DNA of 64,000 nt from Rostratula benghalensis (Eukaryota; Chordata; Aves; Charadriiformes; Rostratulidae). How positions within the stretch are numbered: the stretch's first letter is position 1; each line of letters opens with the position of its first letter. Location of the stretch: contig VXAI01000039.1 of the NCBI GenBank assembly GCA_013399305.1, positions 4,070,501 to 4,134,500 on the forward strand, read 5' to 3'. This document shows, in pieces, positions 51,091-63,547 of the stretch. A program made the translations under genes and the position numbers. The notes under the pieces are model-generated. The model made no database searches, had not been told where the DNA came from, and worked only from the letters and a program-made list of their open reading frames with translations.

Positions 51091-51199
51091 GTATTGTTAA
51101 CCAGTTCACAAAGCTTCAAGCTACTCTGTATGGCCTTCATGGAGTATTATGGGGATGAAGACTAAAAGTATGATGATACAGTCATATAAGTAAAGATAG

Positions 51200-51290
51200 A
51201 GGGCAAAATTCTGCTCTCATCTTACAAAAAAACAAATCCAGAGCTACCACTTCAGAATCCATAGATTATTCCTCTAGGTTTCTTACTGAG
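51200..51290. mobile_element. possible ancient reptile hairpin-type repeat
   Basis: 'gggcaaaattctgctctcat' followed by 'aaatccagagctacc' resembles an old interspersed repeat common in turtles and archosaurs, whose ends read 'gggccaaattctgctctca' and whose middle has 'aaatccagagtaactcc'. The second arm is not clear in this copy. Confidence 0.35.
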
Positions 51291-51325
51291 GGAACTAAAA
51301 GCAGGATACAGAACATCATAAATTT

Positions 51326-51340
51326 AAAAAAAAAAAAAAA
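51326..51340. repeat. poly(A) run, 15 bases
   Basis: An uninterrupted A15 tract; no retroposed sequence is recognisable upstream. Confidence 0.95.
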
Positions 51341-54060
51341 GTTTTTAAACATACTCCTCAGAAAAATATTGTACATGTATTCTTATTTCCCAGCATCTTC
51401 TCCTGCCCAAACTTCCCAAAGAATTAATCTGTAGATTTAGAGAATTGTGAAATTCTTTTGTGTCATGCAGATGCTTTTGTTTTAAATCTCACTGCCAGGT
51501 AACTCTAAATGTCAAAAGAAACCCATTTCTTTGCAGTGTCATTTATGGCTCTCATCATATTATTTTTTTTTCTTCTGCTGGCATTTATTTTTTTAATGAA
51601 CCACAGACTTCAAAAACCTGCTCTGAACTGCAGGCTGCAGTATTTGCTACATTGCACACAGCTGAAATAATGGTGGATTTCCACATGGTCAATTTTGTAA
51701 TGATTTGTGTGCCCAGATCCATCTATTCCAAGTACCCAAAATGCTGAAAAGTAAAACCTAATGCACTGCAGCTACAGGTCAGTAGTTTTCTGAACCTTAA
51801 GGCCTGTAAAAATCGCACATGTCCTCTGATTAATTTATGTAACCCCTTCTCACGCTTTAGTTAAGGGTTCTAGTTGAGGAAGTAGATAATTGTTTCTGCA
51901 AATCAATATAAATTTCTACAAAATTTGCTTTGTTAGTCTTCTTTTGTTCATTTATCTCATAGCTGTTGTCCAATTACCAAAGGTGCAATTCCAATTATGC
52001 TGTAAATTGATATGTGATATTTCTCTCTCAATAAATATATGCAAATCATAGTACACACTATACAATAGAGGATAGTATTTCAATCAGAAGGAAGCTGCAT
52101 CTGAATGCTCTCTTTTCTTAACGCTTATGACTGACTGATACAGAGGATGCTTAAGATCAGGCTGCAGCAATTACATTACATTCTACAGTACAACTATTAA
52201 TCCAAATTTTTGCTGGACACCTTTGGGCTATTTACAATTCTCATTGCAATTCTGATACTCAGATAATTTGAATACTCATAAGGGTACTTCTAAAAGTACT
52301 CTTTTTTTTTTTTCTTTGATATGTTCTATGAAAAGTTTAAATATTGACATAAACTTTCCCTTTTAATGTGGTGATTGAATTTTCCGGTTTTTATTTTACC
52401 CTTTTGAAGAGTTTTTTCACTTATTCCTATGTGATCAACTCACCATCATTCATGAAAATACACTGTGAATGCTCCATCCTCTGACAGTAGGGCTCCATTT
52501 GAAGCTCTAGTATTTTTTCAGACATTTGAACAGGGTCTGGTGATGCAAACTTCTCTGACACATATGTTTTGTTGTTCCTATATGATGAAAGAAGTCCACA
52601 ATAAAAGCTCTAAAAGATTGGGTTGAACAACCCAATATCAATATTCCACCTTTATTAAGGTTTACCAGATACTCAGACTTCTCTTTGGACTTTGTTACAT
52701 GGCAGAAAAATAGCATCACATCAGAAACCTATGATAGGAGTTTCTTAAATTTAGAAGAGAGAGGAAAAAAAACAAAAACAAACCAATTGAGAATAGATTA
52801 ATATATATGTATAAAGCTTGACATCGCTGAAGACGCTACTCTGAGGATTAAAGAAGATGTAGGTGTTGTGTGGGAATATAAAACTTTTATTTTAAAACAG
52901 ACACTCTAGTGAACTGTGAAGTCTGGGTTGTTTTTTTCAGATAAGCTCTTAAATGTCACGAGACATTTAAAAAGCTTGCCTCTCCTGATAAATATATAGC
53001 AATCTGCTTTGATTTACAGCTGCTGAAGGAGAGAATGGAAGGTCTGATGCTATATTATGCTTGCAATATTGTGTGAACACCACTGAGAACATACTGCTAT
53101 TATTTTGTTAATTACTGTTCCTTTTTCAGAAAAGTCCTGTGGCAAATTACAACTGAGTGCAAATCTCTATGATTGTGCTGCTTTGTCAAAATATCAAAGA
53201 TTCATTTGGAATCAATATCTTATAGTGAAATACGCACATGAAAATATATTTTATTAAATTTCATTTTTTATTTTTGTAGGCTCCAGGATGCAGCATCTCT
53301 GGATTGGTTTCAATTATATACTTCTCCCACTATCCAGATGAAGGAAGTATAAAACACAATTTACCAATACTGTAACTAAGTACTGCTAATTATAATACAA
53401 TTACTGCTCTTTGTTAGTGCTAACTTATTAAACAAAATTAGTATTTTATGTACAGATTGATAAAAGGCTATTATTGACCTTCAACAAAACAAAAATAAAA
53501 CAGAAAGAAGCTTGAAGCCAGGTGGAGAACAAATAATAGATAAATGATCCAGGTTAGAAATTTCACAATGAATTTATTAAATCAGGTTTGGATTTGGATA
53601 TTTTTCAGTGCAGTGTGAAGATAAGTTAAATAGTTATCTGGTTGTTGCTAAGCAAAACTTTTATGAATAACATCAGCATTTAATTTCCTAGTAACCTGTT
53701 AGTTATAGGAAATTTAATATGTGTCCATAGGAAATCTTATTTTCCTGCAGAAAGAGATTAGAGGAAAAATAGGGCAGATTAGACTTGAAAATGCAAAAAT
53801 GGTTGGAGTCATAACCAGCATGGCTACAGGGCTACTCAGTGATCTGGGGTGTAGTTTGGCTGTACTCCAGGTGAAAGCATGCATGGGCCAAACATAGCCT
53901 GTTTTGGCAATTTTCTGGTTTGTTAGTTAGATGGTGACTGCAGATACTGGAAGATGTGGGATGCCTTGATGTAGCACTGAATTTTTACAATTTGGAAATT
54001 AAATGTGCAGCACATCTTCCTTGTCACCAGTTGCTGGGATGGTCACAATGGATGCATTAC

Positions 54061-54175
54061 AGAATCATAGAATCATAGAATTTTTTGAGTAGGAAGGGAC
54101 CTTTAAGATCATCAAGTCCAACCATCAACCTAACTCTGACAAAAAAAAAACATTACTAAACTATGTCACTGAGTC
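54061..54175 (-). mobile_element. CR1 retroposon, 3' end, minus strand
   Basis: Starts with tandem terminal units 'agaatcatagaatcatag', then 'gaagggacctttaagatc', 'atcaagtccaaccatcaacc', 'taactctgac' and, beyond an A10 run, 'cattactaaactatgtcac'. The block order matches the CR1 type with 'aaccatcaacctaac'. It is the least decayed terminus in the window and so probably the youngest copy. Confidence 0.95.
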
Positions 54176-57100
54176 TTTATATGGTATAAGAATCCCAAGC
54201 AATCAGATTAAAGGAAGGACAATTTCTGGAAAGGTCACCTTAGCACTATCTTTTCACTTTTGTCATAGCATCAAGAATGTGGAGTGAAAGGAAGGTGTTG
54301 TTTTGTTCCTCCTGCAGAACAAGTGCAGATAGCTCTGTCGATGGCTTCTCCTCAGCAATTAATACCAGATATGAGTCTGAGAACATTAGGTTCGAGAAAG
54401 TTGCTTGGCAAGACAAAATATTTCAGAATCCTTACTAACACAGGCCCTATCAGAGCAGGGGTAGCTGACTGTTCTCAGCCTTGGGTCATACACTGAGAAC
54501 TGCACCCACGCAGTGGAAATTATTTGTCTAGGAAGGGCCTCTTACTCCAGCTACGACAGATCTGTGCCATTCTTTTACTTGCATGCCTATATCAATTTTC
54601 ACTGCATGCTTTATAGATGCTTTAATTCAAATATTGGTATAGAGGACATCAGAATTGGGAAAACCATTCATCTGTTGAACACAATGCTTCCCACCTATGC
54701 TCCACCTTTCCACACATTTTACATTTATCTCCAGGAAGAACATAGTAACCACCGCAGGTGGTTCACAAAAATACTCCTGTTGCTCTTTCTGTTCCCTTGA
54801 GGGCCATTGCAAAACTCTTTGAAATATTTTCTCAACGAGTGGTTCAATGGGAGTAAGCACTGAGGTTAAAATGTGTAGCAAAATCAAAGACCTAAGAAAA
54901 GAAAGATTTGTGTAAAACTAATACAGTTTAGTTGTTTGTTGTTGATGTTGGATCATTTTATTTTATAACATACTTTACTGAAAATATGATACTTGTAAAT
55001 CTTTGGAGCAATGCTATTTTTTTTTTCTTTCTGTTTATTTCTCCTGTATAAATCTGGTTGTTGGGTGTTGGTTGTGGTTGTTGGTTGGTGGGATTTTTTG
55101 TAGCTTTTCTTTGTCACACAGCAGATTTTTTATTTCCAAATGTGATTCCACTGGCACATAAGTAATAAGCCTATCATTTATGCCTTAGTGACTGCAATGA
55201 ATGGAGAGTATTTCGCAGAACAGATTTTATAAAAAGTAAGTGCTGTGTTTGAATGCCACTGCTAGCTGATAGGTTATATTTTTATATCCCCTGCAACAGA
55301 CATATAGGGGCGGATTATAATAGCAATTCCCAATGTATGTTAAAACTCAGTAGAAGCCTGAGAGATCTAGACTTTCTGAGGGCTTTTCATCTTTACCAGG
55401 TACTGAAGTATTGGTGGCACATTTTCAAATCTTCTCAGTCCTCTTCCTCGTAAAGCACTAGTTAGAATAAAAAACGGACACTAGCTTCACAACTGCATTT
55501 TTAAATGGATAAATCATGGGTTATTGCATTCTGTATTCATGACTACCGATAATAAGTCTTTCAGCAAACAATATAATATTTCCCTTCTTCCTTTTACACC
55601 TCAACAAAGTTACTCTACTTAGTAGGGAACACAGGTTATCAAGAAGCCTTCACTGCCCTTACAGTGAATAGCTACCTCTCTGCAAACCATGTATAAAATA
55701 ATACTTAACACTTCATCTTTATTACTTACAACTGTTTTGTTTGCATGATGCTTATAAGCAGGCAAGTTTCTGACAAGGACTCAGCACACATCTCCCATAA
55801 AACGAATTCATCATGGTACAATCCAATGGGAGCAGAATGTGGATGCCCTGGCAGGTGAACACCAGCAGACACTGTGTCTTGCTTGTGTCAACACTTTCTT
55901 AGGGGCTGCGTTCTGTCACTAGCTTATCAGTACTCTGGGCAGCAACCTGTCTCTTTGAAATGAACTTAATAAGTCAGGGTGTTTCGGAGAGAAAATTATT
56001 AATACCATTAGCACTGTCTCCTCATTCGTTTCAGATGATGTTGCAGAAGAAATTACCAGTTTTCAGAGGAAGCAGTTATTAATGTAATATTTTAAAAGTA
56101 CAATAAAAATGCAACATAATCTAAGCCAATTTAGCAAGTGTTTTCCCTTCCAGTCAAAAAACAGAAAGTAAATGGATTAAATAAGAGAAAATTTTATTCC
56201 TTGCTTAAGGAGCCTATACAGGGGCAACTGTAGTTAGTTTGTTTTAAAAGTGCCTGTGTCCACTAGCATACTAACTGGACAACAAATTGTTTGATGCTGT
56301 GGAAGTTACTACCATACAGCCTGGAGTGATCCTCTCTGCTACCTAGTAGCACAGAGTTGACCAGCTGTGAAAATCTGAGGATGCTGAAGTCTTGTGTAGC
56401 CTTTTCTTCACCTTGCTGTTTTTTTACCTATAGAGGAATAAAAAAGATGGTTACTTTTTCCGGCTTTGATTTTGCTCCTAATATCATGCAAACCTAAAAA
56501 TGAAATGGACTAATTCCTGCTTTTCTGTACCATGGTCTTTGGGCTTTAGGGTCTAACCACTGGCCATCTTCAACTTTTTTTGGTTTTTTTTTTGAGCTTG
56601 TACTGCTTCACTTGCCATCATAAAACTTTATTTGAAACAGAAGCCTACGTTCCCTGCCTCAAGATAGCAGTCATACACAGTTATTCATCTTTGATGGATT
56701 CGATATTAATTACATATAATAATCTAAATGATATAGGAAGCTTGATCAACCTATTATTATAAGACATATACAATATGGTTCTACCATAACAAAGAACTTT
56801 TATATTTATAGGAAAAAATATACTTAAAAGACATTGGGTCTCAGGAGAGAGAGAGATTCAGGAGACTATTGAGGCCATGGAATTTTCACAACACTGAAAA
56901 TATACTTAGTTTTATATATAAGTTTATATATTTGTGGTGTGGATTGAGAAGGATACATTATACTCAAACAACAAGTAGTCATGATAACATTTTCTTGTCC
57001 AATCTTTTCCTATTACGGTATATCTCACAATATCTAGCACTGTTCAGCTGCAATAGTTCCTCATCTGTTTGTCTTAGGCACCTTTTAATTTTTTCACAGT

Positions 57101-58822
57101 GTAAAATCTCAGTTATTTTGGAAAGACAGAGCTACTTTGCTGCACTTACAATGACACCTGTCAGCTTTGTGATACTTTTCCTTTTTCCTATTGCATTTTC
57201 CAGGTGCTGTCCTTCCATAGGCTACTCCTGCCTGACTCACCCCTGACTGTTCTGACTGAAATTCTCCATGAGCTCTTCCCCCGAGCACTGAATATGCATA
57301 CTTATTGGAATACATCTCTGAATCTGACAAGGTTTTGCACTCACTGTTTCTCTTTAATTTGTCCCTGAAGTTCTTCAGAACATTTAATTCCTTCTCCTGC
57401 AAATGTTTTCTTCTAAATTCAATGCCCTTATAAAGCTTCCTCCGATTTCTATTGTGTTGCAAATTTTGTTCATTCTTTGTGCTACAGTCAGTCTCCTAAT
57501 GCTGGTTGCTATGTATTTTTGTTGTGGTTTTTTGGCCCATTTTACTTTCCTCTCTTTTCTTTTTCACATCCAAACTGCATCATAATAGAGCTAACAACTT
57601 AATTTCTCTGTTTTCAGGCTTGGTATCATATAAAACTGAAATAACAAACAGACATTGACTTCTGTCAATGTGCATAATAAAACTTATCATCCAGAGAGAC
57701 TGAATATGGAACAAGACAAAGCTGTTATTCACTGAAATATGAAGCCATCGTTACAGCCGCCATTATAGCCCTATATTAAGAAAAATTACTGTAAATTAGC
57801 ATTTTAAAGAGATGGAATTAGAGACCTAGGAAAAGCCGTTCATGGTTTATCAAGAAGAAAAGCTTTCCGTTACTGTACGACTGATGCATCCAAAAAATAC
57901 TGTGCTTTTTTTGCTTTAGTCAACTGGAGCCAGTCACAACATGCTGAGATTGTTCTTGTCCTGATTGATACCCCTAGGAAGGTTGTTAGAGTGAAAACAA
58001 GTTTCAGATGTGATTTAAACCAGCTTTGTTTCTCTCAAACACTGAAGACACAAGTCCAGGACATGGCTATTTACTCCTTGGTATCAAGCCCTCACTCCAG
58101 CCTGCCTGCTCAAACCATTGCAGCATCAACATGCATTGGATTAAAACCCTTTAAGCTTTTTGCTTCTGTTTGAAGGATATTTTATACTTTAGTGTTGAAT
58201 AAAGTGCTTACTTTGTAAACAACCACTTTTAAACTGAATGTCACTGTGTTTTATTAGGACAATGATATGTTGCCGGGCCTGAAGAAAAAAATCACACGCG
58301 CAGACATGATTGTTAATAAGTCTGACAGCTCACAAATTCTAAATAATAAAATCTTCTCCTGTTCTGGGAAGATCTAGCATTTATTTATAATACTGCAATG
58401 AAGATGACAGAGGTTGCAAGTTCAAGTCTGTTTATTTACAACAAAGAAGCTTTAAAATAAACATTGTTTATGGTGAGGCACAAGCTTGGCTATCAAATTT
58501 TCTCTCTTGTCAGTAGTGCTTGCTCTCTAGTATTCTTTTTAAAGATCCTTCCACTAGAAGCTTACCCGTACAAATGAACGTGTAATTGTGTAAGGTATTT
58601 CTGTCTTTCCCTAATTTGCAGATTTCTTTAGCCTATGGAAAAAAAATATACTACGTTCAAGCAAATTTCTTCAGCCAATATTCATTCAACTTGAGTTTTC
58701 TACAACCTTTCACACATTCTGAAGGTACAAGTATTGATCCAAAGTACTTCTCTAGGGTCAGAATACAAAAGCACCAGTGAAAACTTGAGCTAATGTAGTA
58801 TGTAGCTGGATGCACACACAGC
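54176..58822. other. AT-rich unique sequence with local skew
   Basis: Includes a GTTG-rich repeat (55054-55092), a pyrimidine-rich stretch (57030-57600) and an enhancer-like patch (58240-58370). The 125-codon frame at 56869-57246 and the 117-codon minus-strand frame at 57109-57462 overlap each other and lack motifs. Confidence 0.4.
55054..55092. repeat. (GTTG)n-like simple repeat
   Basis: Repeated 'ggttg' and 'gttgg' units between 'aaat' and 'ggatttttt'. Confidence 0.85.
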
Positions 58823-58870
58823 AATCACAGAATGATATTGGGTTGGAAGGGACCTCTGGAGATCATCTAG
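58823..58870 (-). mobile_element. CR1 retroposon, very short 3' end, minus strand
   Basis: 'aatcacagaatgatattggg' and 'ttggaagggacctctggag' and 'atcatctag' match the CR1 terminus in reverse complement. Truncated after about 48 bases, directly at a local tandem duplication. Confidence 0.9.
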
Positions 58871-58911
58871 TAGCTTATGACAGTATTCATTTCTAGTAGC
58901 TTATGACAGTA
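58868..58911. repeat. 18-base direct repeat, spacing 26
   Basis: 'tagtagcttatgacagta' occurs at 58868-58885 and again at 58894-58911, separated by 'ttcatttc'. The first copy overlaps the last bases of the CR1 fragment. Confidence 0.95.
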
Positions 58912-61900
58912 ATTTGTTGGTTGTACTGGCTTCTAACTTATTTCCAAATTCAAAAAAAACATTTAATATATTTCCATACCTGCAATTGCTCCTGATTCTC
59001 AATAGAGTAGGAATGTCATGGCTAAAATGGTGTTTTTCATGTAAGCTACATGGCTTTGATTTTAGCTATTTCCTTATGCTCCAACATGTCAGAGTCAGTT
59101 TTGATTAAAAAAAAAAGCTCCAAATTTAAACTAAATGCACAACTTACTGAAGGCCATAGATTGAGAATTTGTCCAAAAAAATGATCGGAGGCTCTGATTT
59201 TGAACTTCAGAACATGTCTCAATGCTCTGTGCTGAGGCTTTTGCTTAGATATGATAAACTGAAGGGACTGACTTTTACCTTCTTTCTGTAAAATTATATC
59301 AACCAATTAAATTAATACCTTCTGAATTTATTAAATTCCCTCTTAATACATGCACACATTTCATATTCGCATCCTATAGAAATAAATGTTTATTGATGTC
59401 AAAGGCTATTTTGACTAAATTCATATAATAGTCTTAGAAACAAAATTTGGGCTTAATTCCTTTTATATCTAAATTAAGGGGATCCATCTCACAAAACACT
59501 TGAGACTGAACATACAAATTTAATTTATTACAATTTTTACTCAAAATCTATAATTGCCAATGAATTGAGTGTTTTTTGGCAATGTGAAAAAAGCAAACTC
59601 TGATTTCTGGTATCTGATCTAATACACAGTATTAAGAACTTAGGCCAGGTTACCAGAGGACTGGAAAGCAAAGACTTGTATTGAGTCTTCATTCAGAAAT
59701 CTCGGAGAATAGGCTGCCTATATGATGTATATCTAGCTGTTCTAGGAGTGCACTGTGGGGAGAGCCAGTGGAAAACAGAGGTGTGGCCAGCAAATTTGGA
59801 CATTGTTCTGTTTTCCTATACAAAATCCTACTAGCACATAATTTGTATTTATATTGTCATATATACTTTGCTCAAAAACAGTCTAGCCCCAAATGTGCTT
59901 AGGTCTTTTGGCAATTTGCATTTGCATTATAGTAGAGCAATGTGCTTTTTTTTATTTGCCTTTTTAAATTCTAAATTACTAAGCAGGGTTTTTCCTGCTT
60001 TTCTTAACATAGTAAAATGCCAAGTGCAAATCCAATGCAGATTGAAATGCAGTAAACATAGCATTGGTTTCGACCAAATTATCTTTTTTTTTTCAAAATT
60101 TCTCTTGAATGTTAAACTAAATATTTTATTGTAGATGCATCCTGTGAGTTACTATTTTTCCTAGAATCCTTTTAATTCACCTGTAGCTCTGAAATAAAAT
60201 TTCATTTTTGTGTCACTGAATCAGCCAAATAAGACTCCAACTTAAAAATAAATTAACACAAAATTCTCAAAAGTATTTTCATTTGGCTTTTATCAGCTAC
60301 AATTTTATTTTAAAAAACATCTAACTTACCCAGTATATAAATAGAAACACCAGTTATGATTATAATCAGGGTTTCACAAAGACCCTTTTATCAAGCTCTG
60401 CTTCATGGTCAAAAAAATGTGAAAATGTGGCTGTAGACACTACCACCAGGGAATATAAAGAAAAATTATAAGATCAAAGGACTTAGCTTGACATTTGATA
60501 TTTTTTACCACATTTTTTTCCTACAGTTTCTTGCCATACACAAGTACAAATATGGAAAAAAGCCACTCAGCTGTTTGTGCCAACATTATGCATGTATTAA
60601 TATCTGTATTGATCATAATCTATTTCAGCCTATTTTATCATTCTTTTTTTTTTAATACTTTGACACATTTATTACATTTTTCTGCCATCCATCCACTTGG
60701 TGGACCACTTCTGTAAAGAGCTGAAGACTTGCAACTGATGTTAAAGTCAGGGCTTGTGTTTTTACTGTGGGACCAAGGCTTTCAGCATCAACACCTCAAC
60801 TCCCTGGTTACAAAATGTAGAAATATTCATACAGTTCTGCCCTTCAACAAGCCTCTGTGACACCCTTGAGTCACAATTCTGCATGGTTGTCGGGTACTGT
60901 ATTTAAGGTACAAAACAACTCCTCCAAACTTGAACCAGAAATCTCATGAGGTTCATCCTAACCTCAGCAAGTGAATTAGGACAAATATAGATCTAAGCTA
61001 ACTTAATATGGGACATTCTTTACTGATCACACCCAGCTGATCATGCTTCTGTAAACTTCATTGAGTTGTGTTCTTTCCTTTCTTCACATGACAAATTGTG
61101 TATAAAAGCCACAATATATATATACAAAGTCCTGTTGAGAAGTCAGCACATTTTTGAATAATGGAAAATTTAATATACTGATTTTTGATTTAATCAGAAT
61201 GTTCAATTTTTTTTTCAGGGAAGGCCTTGGATGTTTGTCTCCAAATCTAAAGTGTGTACAGGCTAAGAAGTACTTTGGGAAGAAAAACTACATGTAAATG
61301 TGAAATATGAATGTTCTTGTTCCTAGCGAGATGATGATCATTGCTACAGGTAGATCCAGTAGTGAAAACAAATAATGTTACCCTTCAGGCCTTCACTTAA
61401 AATGCAAATCTCTAAGACTGAAAAAAAAAAAAAAAAAAGAAAGCTTTCTGTTGGTGCAGGCTGGCATGAAATTGCTCCCTTTCACTGCTAAAAGCATTTG
61501 CATCTCAGTGCACACTAACTCTATTTTTTTGTCCAATGCCCTCTAGTGCTAATTGAAGATTTTGTTACTAACTGAATATGCAGGAAATGCATACCAGGAA
61601 CCCAGAGCTTTTGAAATGAATGAAATTTCTTGCTAACTTGTTACTTAGTGCCAGCATTTAGGCTTCATTAGGAAGCACAAATCCTCATCAAGTTAGCTGA
61701 AATTAATACCACTTAGATTTTAAGATGACTCAGAAAGAGTGGGTGTAATTCCACACATTCAGATTAAAAAATGTATTGATGAAGCAAAACCGTGTGCTGC
61801 AGATATAAATCTGTAGGAAAGATTTTGAAAAGGTGTGAAAATGAGTATCAACAGTTAACATTTTTGCTGGCTTGTTGCTCGTCTTTTCTGGCAATCTAAT

Positions 61901-62532
61901 TTGCAAAATTGACTTATTTTTCCTAATTTTTAAAAAATTTATATCAATAAGATCATCTGTATTAGTTGAGTAACGTTGCCATCGCACTGGGAAAGAGTGA
62001 AACAATGTATCTAGTTTATGCAACATTTTTAGATTGGTAGCATAAATTTTACTGATTTAATAATTATTATTTAAAGCAATAACTTCCACAAAACAAAGGA
62101 AACATACATGCCAAATGTATATAAATATAAATGCCAAATATACAACCTAGTTAGGAACATACCAAGATATGAAGCTGATTTTCTTTTCTAAGAATAAGAA
62201 TCTCTTATTAAAAATGTCTTACAGGGCTGTGTTTTCAAAATGTCTCTGAAACACAGAGAAAGCTTCAAAAGTAGAAAATATCCCTGTGAGGAAAATTATG
62301 CAAAACAAATCTAGGGAAATATATGGATGGAGGATAAGAAAATCACTGCTGGAGTGGGGAAAAAGTCTGGGTGTCTTATTCAATAAGCATGTGGGTGCAC
62401 TAAGGCACAAAGAGCTATTTTCAGTACTACTGGTGGAAGCTGTGGCAGCAGACTGAAGAATGAAGTGGGATTAAGTAGCACTTTGCATTTTGCATAATAC
62501 TTCCAGTTTTTCAAACTACAGGGAGATATTGA
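58912..62532. other. AT-rich unique sequence, nothing recognised
   Basis: Contains an A18 run (61421-61438). No gene-like frame; those present (up to 98 codons at 61730-62026) lack motifs. Confidence 0.4.
61421..61438. repeat. poly(A) run, 18 bases
   Basis: An uninterrupted A18 tract following 'tctaagactg'. Confidence 0.95.
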
Positions 62533-62650
62533 TCATAGAATCATGTAATTGTTTAGGTTGGAAAAGACCTTTAAGCTCATCAAGTCTAAGCTTTAACATG
62601 GCACTGCCAAATATGCCACTAAACCACATATGAATAAAGCCTCACAACCA
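62533..62650 (-). mobile_element. CR1 retroposon, 3' end, minus strand
   Basis: 'tcatagaatcatgtaattg', 'ttaggttggaaaagacc', 'tttaagctcatcaagtc', 'aacatggcactgccaa', 'ccactaaaccacat'. These are the CR1 terminal blocks in reverse complement, of the subtype with 'ggttggaaaagacct'. Decay beyond 62650 hides the 5' edge. Confidence 0.92.
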
Positions 62651-63059
62651 CATGCTCCTAAGTATTGTTAACCCAATTTTATGGGGGAGGGAAACAAAGA
62701 CGTGAAAAATGAAATGTTTTGAGTCACTGAGTCTTTGGCAAAGTTGGAAACAATTTAGGTCTCTTACCGCACTTTTATGTGGGCAAACAACAGGAGTGAT
62801 GTGTTTCCACTTGTTAGCAGCTAGAAATTTAGTTGACTTCACTATTTAAATTAATCTCTAAAAGTTGTTTAAAGACTGAACAGAAATAGATTTATCTTAG
62901 CTATTGTTATGGTTTCCCTACATTAATATCTGAAAACTTTGCCATTGCTAATGCAAATCACACTTGTGTGAAACTGGTTTTAGTTATTGCTCCCATTCTG
63001 TACCCAGGGAAGTAAACTGGGGAGGGTTATGTTCCTATTTTGTCACCGCTTATTTTCAG
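62651..63059. other. unique sequence, nothing recognised
   Basis: AT-rich with no repeat or frame of note. It ends in the pyrimidine tract and 'tattttcag' acceptor that precede the CpG-raised patch. Confidence 0.4.
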
Positions 63060-63208
63060 AAATGCCCTGGTGACACCTGAATCCTACCAGTGCTTGCATT
63101 CCTGCTGGCAGAGCGGCACAGCGTTGCTCAAGGTGCAGTAGCACTTGCCTGTTCAGAGTCCCTGCCCGAGCAACCCGCACCCACGATTCATCAAGACAGT
63201 TGTCATCT
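63060..63208. other. CpG-raised exon-like patch
   Basis: On the plus strand it is framed by an acceptor ('cttattttcag', ends 63059) and a donor-like 'atctgtaagtg' (GT at 63209). All three plus-strand frames contain stops, so a plus-strand exon would have to be noncoding or partly untranslated. On the minus strand a 64-codon frame (63043-63237) covers it entirely, and 'ttaacacttacag' serves as an acceptor for that strand. There are at least five CpGs, against very few in the flanks. Strand and nature are undecided. Confidence 0.25.
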
Positions 63209-63367
63209 GTAAGTGTTAAAAGGCAGGCAGAGCTCAATCAATATGTTTCTGGATTGTTAAACCATTTTGTTTTGTCTTTCTGATTGCTATAGATATGAAT
63301 TATGCATATGGCAAATTAGATTGCTTGAATAGTCTTAGCTTCTTATTCTTAATCTTCTTTCCACTAG

Positions 63368-63547
63368 CCACCAGACACTGCTGTGTCCGAATTATGTTGT
63401 CATTTTCGCTCAAGAAAATGTGTCCCGGCTGCAGAGTTCCATTTCTCATTACCAAAAGTAAAAGACGACAACATGAGTGGTCTCTGTCTTACTACTGGAA
63501 GTTATACACATTGGTGGAAAATTAGATTGATCAATGTGATAATATAG
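63368..63547 (+). other. candidate 59-codon terminal exon, unassigned
   Basis: The strong acceptor 'cttaatcttctttccactag' ends at 63367. The frame starting directly at 63368 (PPDTAVSELCCHFRSRKCV and onward) is open for 59 codons to TAG at 63545-63547. A second frame over the same DNA is also open, to 63525. GC and CpG content are raised. No family is recognised. Together with 63060-63208 it would make a two-exon structure with an intron of about 159 bases, which is short but possible in birds. Confidence 0.2.

Larger units (their letters stand above)
50846..54060. other. AT-rich unique sequence with homopolymer runs
   Basis: Holds T19 (51072-51090), A15 (51326-51340) and a weak ancient repeat at 51200-51290. 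The 95-codon frame at 51460-51747 has no motif. Nothing else recognised. Confidence 0.4.

Noticed and set aside
56869..57246. 125-codon plus-strand frame
   Set aside because: Hydrophobic, without a motif; the T-rich composition explains it and an overlapping antisense frame competes.
61421..61438. Poly(A) run as the tail of a processed pseudogene
   Set aside because: No cDNA-like sequence, poly(A) signal or target duplication upstream.
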